9,136 nucleotides of DNA from the NCBI GenBank assembly GCA_937898265.1, contig CALEJM010000284.1:1-9136 (forward strand), in the 5' to 3' direction. Position numbers and translations under genes: made by a program. Numbering within the stretch: the stretch's first letter is position 1; every line of letters begins with the position of its first letter. Positions 1 through 9,136 of this stretch are shown in pieces. The notes under the pieces are model-generated. The model did not search any database. It saw only the letters and a list, made by a program, of their open reading frames with translations, and was not told the origin of the DNA. Source of the stretch: an uncultured Porphyromonadaceae bacterium (lineage in GTDB: Bacteria > Bacteroidota > Bacteroidia > Bacteroidales > Paludibacteraceae).

Positions 1-164
1 ATTCTCTTTGACACAAGCCCTTCAGTCAGCTTCACACCTATGACAGCCGGCCTTCTTTTCTCGATTATGGATAGTTCTAACAAGTATGCCTCCACATCCT
101 CATTTATGAACAACTCATATTCCGATGTACCATCTGTTATCTCAAGAGAACTATCATAATATTG
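1..164 (-). other. Possible partial coding frame running off the left edge
   Basis: Read on the minus strand, one frame stays open from inside the 3' end of the DUF6913 gene to the window edge. It gives a protein-like stretch rich in Glu, Leu, Ile and Lys, including pieces such as EYELFINEDVEAYLLELS and EKRRPAVIGVKLTEG. No ATG exists in this frame. The only conventional alternative start near the beginning is a TTG at 113-111, and upstream of the stretch the frame overlaps DUF6913 codons. The plus strand is also open over much of the region, but its translation is Ser-rich and looks like an antisense shadow. The stretch is more AT-rich than the genes above it. It may be the beginning of a gene with an unusual start, a decayed remnant, or chance. 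I do not recognise a family. Confidence 0.3.
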
Positions 165-166
165 TC

Positions 167-2754
<2,588 letters not shown>

Positions 2755-2805
2755 TTACATGCTCTTGTGTAATACAAAGAAAACCTACTATGGATTTTCA
2801 ACCCA

Positions 2806-2813
2806 CAAAATTA
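2806..2813 (-). promoter_or_regulatory. Putative ligA promoter (-7 box)
   Basis: On the minus strand this reads TAATTTTG, a full match to the Bacteroidetes -7 consensus TAnnTTTG. It would start a transcript roughly 40-45 nt before the ligA ATG. A TTTG occurs further upstream (2828-2831), but the gap of 14 bases is shorter than the usual 19-20, so the -33 half is not convincing. Confidence 0.4.
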
Positions 2814-2885
2814 CATAAATAGCCTCACAAACGGAAATTTTTCGGAAGGTTTTTTACAAATCAACGAGAGCCGACCCCTATCCTA

Positions 2886-2902
2886 CTCGCCCTTTAAGGG
2901 AG
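2886..2902. repeat. Left copy of a 17-nt inverted repeat
   Basis: CTCGCCCTTTAAGGGAG is the reverse complement of 4566-4582 at 16 of 17 positions, with 12 consecutive matches and one internal mismatch. The two copies bracket the DUF6261 gene and the 42-bp array. The sequence is itself nearly self-complementary around CCCTT/AAGGG. It could be a dispersed intergenic repeat or a boundary of an inserted block. There is no transposase and no obvious target duplication. Confidence 0.5.
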
Positions 2903-2938
2903 AGAGGGCCCTTTTTTGTTTCCAAAAGTCCAAAACAA

Positions 2939-2958
2939 TCGATTTATCAAGAAATCGA
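2939..2958 (-). terminator. Candidate terminator after the DUF6261 gene
   Basis: A perfect 7-bp inverted repeat (TCGATTT / AAATCGA, 6-nt loop) lies 34 nt past the DUF6261 stop. On the minus strand it is followed by ATTGTTTTGG. The stem is AT-rich and the T run is interrupted, so this would be a weak intrinsic terminator. Its position suits a monocistronic DUF6261 transcript. Confidence 0.35.
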
Positions 2959-2992
2959 AGTATCGGGAGTTAACCGTTGACGGAGTGGATAT

Positions 2993-3937
2993 TTACCATA
3001 ATCGTGTTTTTGATTTTACAGACTCTGCAAAGAAACCACTTAATATTGACTTGTACAAGGGGACGCTGGAGGCGAGGTGAGGCGAGGTGAGGAGAGGTTG
3101 AGAAGGGTTTGAAGGGTTTGAAGGGTTCGAAAGGTTCGAAGGGTTCGAGAGGTTATCGTTATTACTTATCGCCTCATCGCCAGTTATTGCCTCATCGCTT
3201 GAGATTATGTTATGATTGGCGTTGTAGATGCGTGTTTTGCGAGCTTTCCAGATGGTGGTGAAGCGAGCAATCAGTGTGTTGACACATCTGAACACTTCCT
3301 CAAGGTCTTCGTTGTCCGACTGCATAATTACCACATAGAGTGCGAGATACAGATTGTGGAAGCGTTCAAACACCACCTTGCTTTGATGAGTGAAATAGAC
3401 TCTCTGCGCATTGCGTTCCAGACGTTGATGAAAGAGGTCGGCATATTCCGAAGAGACGGTTTTGAGTCGCTCAATCCAATAGGCAAGGAACGAATCCGCC
3501 AACTCTTCCGGAGTGAAAAAATCCTCAATCTCGCTAACGAAAGCACTCAGTTGTTCGGCAGCATCGAGTCGGCGAAGACGATTGGCACGGTGACGGTTGT
3601 AGATATCCATCGCGCGTTCTGCCATCTGCGACATTTGCTCTTCGCCGCAATGGCAAAAACTTTTGATGGCATAGCGCACACCTTGCCATACTTTCTCTGC
3701 CTGATGAAACGCGTCGAGCACTCCTCTGTCTTTGTAAATCACTTCATCAACAATCAGTTGATGCAGCGCATTTGTCTCATCGCGAAAAGCCTGGATGGCG
3801 TTGTTCAGCAGTGGTTCGTCGACACTGTTGAATTGTTCGAGCACCTGACTGTAAAATGAAGGTGCATACTCAAAGGGCAATCGTTTCACATAGCCCAATG
3901 GCATCATAGCCAAATTTTTCTTGTTAATAAATTCCAT
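2993..3937 (-). CDS. DUF6261 family protein with a repeat-built C-terminal tail
   Basis: This 314-residue protein looks like the Bacteroidales family annotated as DUF6261, whose function is unknown. The core (about 1-243) is almost entirely helical and rich in Leu, Glu, Gln and Arg, with no signal peptide, membrane span or enzyme motif. A Cys95-His96-Cys97 cluster sits mid-protein. From residue 244 the sequence becomes low complexity: SSDEAI/TGDEAI is a six-residue repeat, followed by Asn-(Pro/Leu)-Ser triplets at about 262-279, then a Ser/Leu/Pro stretch and a short hydrophobic end (KSILSGFF). This tail coincides with tandem DNA repeats of 18, 9 and 10 bp, so it probably varies between strains. 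The ATG at 3937 gives a typical family N-terminus (MEFINKKNLA). The gene stands alone on its strand, with the 42-bp array beyond its 5' end. The family call is from recognition; the helical core suggests a binding or scaffold role, which is speculation. Confidence 0.82.
   Translation of the reverse strand: MEFINKKNLAMMPLGYVKRLPFEYAPSFYSQVLEQFNSVDEPLLNNAIQAFRDETNALHQLIVDEVIYKDRGVLDAFHQAEKVWQGVRYAIKSFCHCGEEQMSQMAERAMDIYNRHRANRLRRLDAAEQLSAFVSEIEDFFTPEELADSFLAYWIERLKTVSSEYADLFHQRLERNAQRVYFTHQSKVVFERFHNLYLALYVVIMQSDNEDLEEVFRCVNTLIARFTTIWKARKTRIYNANHNIISSDEAITGDEAISNNDNLSNPSNLSNPSNPSNPSQPLLTSPHLASSVPLYKSILSGFFAESVKSKTRLW
3071..3100. repeat. 10-bp tandem repeat (GGCGAGGTGA, two exact plus one degenerate copy)
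   Basis: Two exact copies of GGCGAGGTGA (3071-3090) are followed by GGAGAGGTTG. They lie inside the end of the DUF6261 gene. Because 10 is not a multiple of three, gain or loss of a copy would change the reading frame of the last 20-odd codons. Confidence 0.8.
3102..3155. repeat. 9-bp tandem repeat encoding Asn-(Pro/Leu)-Ser
   Basis: Six consecutive 9-mers follow the pattern GAAGGGTTT or GAAGGGTTC; the fourth reads GAAAGGTTC and the last is degenerate. On the minus strand they encode the Asn-Pro-Ser/Asn-Leu-Ser triplets of the DUF6261 tail. Copy-number change here preserves the frame. Confidence 0.85.
3166..3201. repeat. 18-bp tandem duplication encoding a DEAI hexapeptide
   Basis: Two adjacent 18-mers share 14 of 18 bases, with GCCTCATCGC in both. 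They encode SSDEAI and TGDEAI at the start of the DUF6261 tail. The copies have diverged, so this is probably an older duplication than the neighbouring 9-bp and 10-bp repeats. Confidence 0.65.
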
Positions 3938-3962
3938 AAATATTCTTTTCTTTTTTTCGTTG

Positions 3963-3981
3963 GCGTGAGGTTAATCCACGC
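3963..3981. repeat. Short inverted repeat in the DUF6261 leader
   Basis: GCGTG and CACGC form a perfect 5-bp stem around a 9-base loop, 26 nt upstream of the DUF6261 start. It could be a leader hairpin or an operator-like site, but it is short enough to be chance. Confidence 0.3.
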
Positions 3982-4112
3982 AAACATCTATACGATTATG
4001 ATGCGATAATTGTACCAATTCCAGTATTGAAAACCAAAACTTTTCGAGATGCTTTCACCTCCTCAACTATCCCCGACGAAAATATTTCGCCCACTCGCAA
4101 GTCTTTCGAATT

Positions 4113-4544
4113 GCTATAACATTTTACTGCGCTTGCTCGGAGAACGTACGAGGTGCTGTAACATTTTGTTGCGCTTGCTCGGAGAACCTACGAGGTGCTG
4201 TAACATTATGCTGCGCATGCTCGGAGAACTGACGAGTTGCTGCAACATTATGCTGCGCTTGCTCGCAGAACTGACGAGGTGCTGTAACATTATGTTGCGC
4301 TTGCTCGCAGAACCTACGAAGCGCTGTAACATTATGTTGCGCTTGCTCGGAGAACCTACGAGGTGCTGTAACATTTTGCTGCGCTTGCTCGGAGAACTGG
4401 CGAGGTGCTATAACATTATGTTGCGCTTGCTCGGAGAACGTACGAGGTGCTGTAACATTTTGTTGCGCTTGCTTGGAGAATCTACGAGGTGCCGTAACAT
4501 TTTGTTGCGCTTGCTCGGAGAACTTGCGAGGTGCTGTAACATTT
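4113..4544. repeat. Tandem array of ten 42-bp units plus a 12-nt partial unit
   Basis: Units start at 4113, 4155, 4197, 4239, 4281, 4323, 4365, 4407, 4449 and 4491, with a final partial unit at 4533-4544. There are no spacers. Each unit runs GCTGTAACATTTTGTTGC, then GCTTGCTCGGAGAAC, then four variable bases, then CGAGGT. The four bases at unit positions 33-36 are CGTA, CCTA, CTGA, CTGA, CCTA, CCTA, CTGG, CGTA, TCTA and CTTG. Other changes are scattered single bases, mainly at positions 4, 12, 15 and 28. A degenerate trace of another unit may precede the array (about 4091-4112). On the plus strand the units would encode a 14-residue Leu/Arg/Cys-rich repeat, in an ATG-led frame from 4049 to 4546; on the minus strand they would encode a Gln/Leu/Ser/Lys-rich one. 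Neither looks like a normal protein. I favour a noncoding minisatellite or RNA-forming array. Confidence 0.93.
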
Positions 4545-4565
4545 GAGTGAAAGAGTAAAAAGGTA

Positions 4566-4582
4566 CTCCGTTAAAGGGCGAG
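4566..4582. repeat. Right copy of the 17-nt inverted repeat
   Basis: CTCCGTTAAAGGGCGAG is the inverse partner of 2886-2902. It begins 21 nt past the last array unit. The following bases (4583-4610) are G/A-rich and contain GGCGAGG/GCGAGG motifs like those at the DUF6261 3' end. Confidence 0.5.
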
Positions 4583-4619
4583 GGGAGGAGAAAGCGAGGC
4601 TGGCGAGGCTATTAAATCT

Positions 4620-4664
4620 ATAGAAACAATAGATATTATAGATGATATAGAGGTTATAGAAATA
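4620..4664. repeat. Five-unit 9-bp periodic repeat (ATAGAnnnn)
   Basis: ATAGA occurs at 4620, 4629, 4638, 4647 and 4656, always nine bases apart, with variable four-base fillers (AACA, TATT, TGAT, GGTT, AATA). The run ends 14 bases before the -33 element of the gluQRS promoter. It may be an eroded minisatellite or a phased protein-binding region. The constant five bases amid variable fillers are notable. Confidence 0.75.
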
Positions 4665-4678
4665 AAACGAGTTTTTTC

Positions 4679-4709
4679 TTGGTTTTTCGCTCGGTTTGCA
4701 CTATCTTTG
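4679..4709 (+). promoter_or_regulatory. Promoter of the gluQRS operon
   Basis: TTG (4679-4681) and TATCTTTG (4702-4709) are separated by 20 bases. This fits the Bacteroidetes sigma-ABfr pattern TTG-N19/20-TAnnTTTG. Transcription would begin near 4715. The box overlaps an upstream TTG triplet that is in frame with gluQRS, which rules out that triplet as a start on this transcript. Confidence 0.65.
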
Positions 4710-4754
4710 TATGATTATTTTGTGGTAATTTGCCACTCAAAGAGGACTTCGCAA

Positions 4755-5690
4755 ATGCTTAGTAACAAAACACATAGAGGACGCTTCGCGCCATCGCCTA
4801 CGGGACGGATGCACCTGGGCAACGTGATGGCGGCTCTTTTGTCGTGGCTAAGCGTGAAATCAAAAGGGGGCGTATGGGTGCTCAGACATGAGGATCTCGA
4901 CCCCGAAAGAAGTAGACCCGAATACGCTAAACAGATTGAAGATGACCTCCGCTGGCTCGGTTTGACCTGGGACGAAGGGGGATTGGACAACATAGGCAGC
5001 TATGGTCCGTATCTTCAGAGTGAGCGGAGAGAGGTCTACAATCAGATGCTTCGCAAGCTGAACGATGAGCAGCTGCTCTACCCTTGCTTCTGTACGCGCG
5101 CCGACCGCTTAGCTGCTTCGGCACCTCATGCCGACGACCCCAAGCCGCAACCTTGTCGCTGCTACGGTCTCACCGAGCAAGAGAAGAGCGAATTGGGCAA
5201 GGAGAGGAAAGCGAGTCTGAAATGTAGGCTGACGGAGACGGCTGTCAACTGTTTTGTGGATGATCATTATGGTCTCTTTCAAGACTCCGAACCGCTGCGT
5301 GACCCCGTAGTGCAACGTGCCGACGGCGCCTTTGCCTACCAGCTGGCTGTGGTGGCAGATGATGCCGCAATGAAGATTACCGAGGTGGTGAGAGGTTGCG
5401 ACCTCCTCTCGTCAACACCTCTGCAGATAGCGATGTATGCGATGTTGGGACTTCAAGTTCCTACGTTCTCACACCACCCTCTGCTCTGCGCTGCCGACGG
5501 TCGTAGGCTTTGCAAACGAGATGTAGCAATGCATCTTGGCGAACTTCGCAAAGACCACTCTGCCAACGAGGTGATTGGCATGGTGGCACACGCCTTAGGA
5601 CTGACTCCAGAGGCAACACCGATAACACCTAACGAACTGCTTCCACTGTTTAGTTGGAGCAAGATACCAACCAAGAATATCATATTATGA
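4755..5690 (+). CDS. gluQRS: Glutamyl-queuosine tRNA(Asp) synthetase
   Basis: GluQ-RS is a shortened glutamyl-tRNA synthetase lacking the anticodon-binding half. It activates glutamate and attaches it to queuosine at position 34 of tRNA(Asp), not to the tRNA end. At 311 residues it matches the family's usual length. The class I signature is RGRFAPSPTGRMHLGN (8-23, with HLGN as the HIGH motif), followed by RHEDLDP (44-50) and the QLAVVADDAAMKITEVVRG region (196-214). Zinc ligands are expected at Cys111, Cys113 and around Cys134/Cys136. The KMSKS-equivalent loop reads RLCKRD (251-256), with Cys where Ser is usual. The ATG at 4755 is chosen because an in-frame TTG 48 nt upstream lies inside the promoter -7 box. 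The protein has no C-terminal anticodon domain, which separates it from GltX. The stop overlaps the next ATG. Its presence implies that the cell makes or salvages queuosine. Confidence 0.95.
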   Translation: MLSNKTHRGRFAPSPTGRMHLGNVMAALLSWLSVKSKGGVWVLRHEDLDPERSRPEYAKQIEDDLRWLGLTWDEGGLDNIGSYGPYLQSERREVYNQMLRKLNDEQLLYPCFCTRADRLAASAPHADDPKPQPCRCYGLTEQEKSELGKERKASLKCRLTETAVNCFVDDHYGLFQDSEPLRDPVVQRADGAFAYQLAVVADDAAMKITEVVRGCDLLSSTPLQIAMYAMLGLQVPTFSHHPLLCAADGRRLCKRDVAMHLGELRKDHSANEVIGMVAHALGLTPEATPITPNELLPLFSWSKIPTKNIIL

Positions 5691-6457
5691 TTGTATATTA
5701 TTCCGGTACAGGCAATTCAGCCTGTGTAGCTCAAGAGATGGCACGACTGCTTGACGACAAGACGTTGGCAGTCTCGAAACTCACCCCAACCAAGATCTCA
5801 CTCCAAGAGGGAGAGACGCTCGGACTGGTGTTTCCCGTTCAATCATGGGGAATCCCGAAGCGCATGCTCGCCTTCATCCGTCAGATGGAAGTGGAGAATC
5901 TCACGCGTGAGACGGTGGTCTATGCCATTGCTACTTGTGGCGACGATGCCGGACTGACCAACGCCCAACTGAAACACGAACTGCTGAAGAAAGGAATCGT
6001 CTTGAAGCACGTCTACGCCGTCAGAATGCCGAACACCTATATATTGTTCCCTGGTTTCGACGTCGACGCAGAGAGTCTTCGCAACCAAAAGATTGCCGAG
6101 ACGATGGCAGTGTTGCCCACGTTGGCAGAGGCCATCAAAAGCAACCAGCCAGCCGACTACTATGTCAAGACCGACAAGAGTTGGCTCAAGTCGAAAGTCA
6201 TCTATCCCCTCTTTATGCGTTTCATGATGGACGACAAACCGTTCTACACCACCGATGCCTGCATCGGCTGCGGACTCTGTGCCCAACAATGTGGTGAAGG
6301 CAACATCACCTTGGAGAACGGCAGACCCACTTGGCATGGAGGTTGCACGCAGTGTTTGGGTTGCATCAACCGCTGTCCGAAACAAGCCATTGAATATGGC
6401 AAGAAATCGCTCGGCAAGGGACGCAGCCACATGAACCCTCAACCCGCAGAGAAATGA
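5687..6457 (+). CDS. EFR1-type flavodoxin/ferredoxin fusion protein
   Basis: This 256-residue protein joins an N-terminal flavodoxin-like FMN-binding domain to a C-terminal bacterial ferredoxin domain, the arrangement called EFR1 family ferrodoxin. It is probably a cytoplasmic electron carrier or reductase; its partners are unknown. The phosphate-binding loop is SGTGN at 6-10, right after the first strand, and FPVQSWGIP (49-57) is the second flavin-side segment. The first [4Fe-4S] motif uses Cys192, Cys195, Cys198 and Cys202; the second uses Cys220, Cys223, Cys226 and Cys230. Both clusters look complete. The ATG at 5687 overlaps the gluQRS stop (ATGA) and places the flavodoxin strand at the very N-terminus as usual. 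An in-frame TTG 33 nt upstream was rejected. It sits between gluQRS and a co-chaperone gene, both overlapping it by 4 nt, with no obvious functional link to either. Confidence 0.9.
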   Translation: MIVYYSGTGNSACVAQEMARLLDDKTLAVSKLTPTKISLQEGETLGLVFPVQSWGIPKRMLAFIRQMEVENLTRETVVYAIATCGDDAGLTNAQLKHELLKKGIVLKHVYAVRMPNTYILFPGFDVDAESLRNQKIAETMAVLPTLAEAIKSNQPADYYVKTDKSWLKSKVIYPLFMRFMMDDKPFYTTDACIGCGLCAQQCGEGNITLENGRPTWHGGCTQCLGCINRCPKQAIEYGKKSLGKGRSHMNPQPAEK

Positions 6458-7287
6458 TACAACAAGCTTCGTTTATAGGCACCCTATTCCTCTTCGTGAT
6501 ACTCTATTGGGTATTCAGAGGGGTGATACGTCTGATTATGCTGTTCTCGGGATTAAGTCGTCAGAAAAGTCGCAGTCGCAGCTACACCCAAGACCGATTC
6601 AACGACACTCCGTCGCAAACCGATTTCCTGGATGCTATCCTCGGACTGTTTGCCTCGGTGATGAAAGCCGACGGCGTGGTGCTTAAAAGCGAACTCTATG
6701 TGGTCAAGCAATACCTCCGCAACAACCTCTCGCAAGAAGATACCCTCAAAGCGTTAGCTCAACTCAAGACGCTGCTTGACACCCCCTTCACCACCGAAGA
6801 GAAAGCCTTGGAATGGGCTCACACGATACGCACATGCACCAATGCCAACGTGAGGATGAACATCTTGTTTACCCTCATCGAGATTGCTATGGTCGACGGA
6901 CAGTTGTCGCCCCGAGAGCATGAAATCATCATGAATATCGGTCAGGTGTTCGGCATCAACGCCTACACCGTTCAAGCACTTGAAAACATGGTGGCAGGCA
7001 TCTACGGACAGCGTTTCGGAGGTCAGCAGCAAGGAAACTACAGCGGCTACGAACAGACGGCACGTCCCAGTCAGAGCAGCGCTTTGGCCAAGGCATACGA
7101 GACCCTCGGACTACAATCCGACGCCGACGACGAGACCGTCAAGCGTACTTATCGCAAACTGGCAGCTGCGAATCACCCCGACCGCTTTGCCAACGAGTCG
7201 GCCGAGACACAACGACAAGCCACCGAGACCTTTCAAGCTATCAACGAAGCCTACGAGTACATCAAAGCAGCTCGTGGCATGAAATAA
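6454..7287 (+). CDS. Membrane-anchored TerB/J-domain co-chaperone (DjlA-like)
   Basis: A 277-residue protein with the DjlA-like order of membrane anchor, TerB domain and J domain. J domains stimulate the ATPase of DnaK-type Hsp70 chaperones. A single hydrophobic segment spans about 7-31 and is followed by a basic stretch (RQKSRSRS, 36-43), predicting a cytoplasmic body. The TerB-like helical region (about 57-185) has two matching acidic sites, KADG at 71-74 with Glu80 and MVDG at 146-149 with Glu155, typical of the metal-binding pattern of this fold. A Gln/Gly/Ser linker (about 189-209) leads to the J domain (about 213-275) with HPD at 241-243. Unlike the classic dnaJ gene there is no Gly/Phe region or zinc domain. 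The ATG overlaps the preceding stop by 4 nt, giving a tight operon. Client proteins cannot be read from the sequence. Confidence 0.9.
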   Translation: MIQQASFIGTLFLFVILYWVFRGVIRLIMLFSGLSRQKSRSRSYTQDRFNDTPSQTDFLDAILGLFASVMKADGVVLKSELYVVKQYLRNNLSQEDTLKALAQLKTLLDTPFTTEEKALEWAHTIRTCTNANVRMNILFTLIEIAMVDGQLSPREHEIIMNIGQVFGINAYTVQALENMVAGIYGQRFGGQQQGNYSGYEQTARPSQSSALAKAYETLGLQSDADDETVKRTYRKLAAANHPDRFANESAETQRQATETFQAINEAYEYIKAARGMK

Positions 7288-7312
7288 GAATACAAATATA
7301 AATAAATAGAAC

Positions 7313-9136
<1,824 letters not shown>

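Larger units (their letters stand above)
3938..4754. other. Long stretch without a convincing gene between DUF6261 and gluQRS
   Basis: Going rightward it holds an AT-rich leader of the DUF6261 gene with one small inverted repeat, a short non-repetitive segment, the 42-bp tandem array, a G/A-rich segment with the second inverted-repeat copy, a 9-bp periodic AT-rich repeat, the gluQRS promoter and a leader of about 45 nt. I found no clear TAnnTTTG box for the DUF6261 gene. Within the array several frames on both strands stay open, because a 42-bp period repeats every codon in frame. Open frames there are not evidence of coding. Confidence 0.6.

Noticed and set aside
2893..2917. Plus-strand terminator (AAGGG...CCCTT followed by a T run)
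   Set aside because: The stem is only about five pairs and no plus-strand gene ends upstream of it.
3212..3859. Plus-strand open frame of 215 codons opposite DUF6261
   Set aside because: It lies antisense to a gene with a recognisable family N-terminus and shows no domain or motif of its own.
4113..4544. CRISPR array
   Set aside because: The units are contiguous 42-bp copies with no unique spacers, and no cas gene is present.
2886..4582. Insertion sequence
   Set aside because: Inverted repeats are present, but no transposase is encoded and no target duplication is visible, so I only flag the block as a candidate unit.
4707..4754. Upstream TTG start giving a 327-residue GluQ-RS
   Set aside because: The TTG lies within the TATCTTTG promoter box and the extra residues are not part of the family's N-terminus; the ATG at 4755 fits.
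5654..5686. Upstream TTG start for the EFR1-type gene
   Set aside because: It lies inside the gluQRS end and would add residues before the first flavodoxin strand; the ATG at 5687 with ATGA overlap is typical.
5843..6442. Minus-strand open frame of 199 codons opposite the EFR1-type gene
   Set aside because: The plus strand carries both complete four-cysteine iron-sulfur motifs; the antisense frame is a composition effect.

Overview
The window looks like a chromosomal segment from a Bacteroidales bacterium, most likely in the Prevotella/Segatella neighbourhood. Three things point there. The promoter upstream of gluQRS fits the Bacteroidetes form (TTG, about 20 bases, TAnnTTTG). Ribosome-binding regions are A-rich with no clear Shine-Dalgarno. 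Several proteins match families typical of this order: DUF6913, DUF6261, an EFR1-type flavodoxin/ferredoxin, a secreted S41 protease and a one-chain pyruvate:ferredoxin oxidoreductase. The genus is inferred from protein character only.

Left part (1-2754, minus strand): ligA (NAD-dependent DNA ligase) overlaps a small DUF6913 gene by 4 nt, so the two are probably translated together. Below the DUF6913 stop, an open frame of uncertain status runs off the left edge without a recognisable start.

Middle part (2755-4754): this is the unusual region. It holds a DUF6261 gene on the minus strand whose 3' end is built from three kinds of short tandem repeat (10, 9 and 18 bp). About 180 bp upstream of the gene, past its 5' end, lies a tandem array of ten 42-bp units plus a 12-nt partial one. 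The whole block is bracketed by two inverted copies of a 17-nt sequence (16 of 17 match). A further five-unit 9-bp periodic repeat (ATAGAnnnn) lies just upstream of the gluQRS promoter. The concentration of slippage-prone repeats is clear; their function is not.

Right part (4679-9136, plus strand): a recognisable promoter leads into gluQRS (glutamyl-queuosine tRNA(Asp) synthetase), an EFR1-family flavodoxin/2[4Fe-4S] protein and a membrane-anchored TerB/J-domain co-chaperone. Each junction is a 4-nt ATGA overlap. A secreted S41 C-terminal processing protease follows after only 25 nt and may share the transcript. The window ends in the first 41 codons of nifJ. No rRNA, tRNA, CRISPR, transposase or phage gene was seen.
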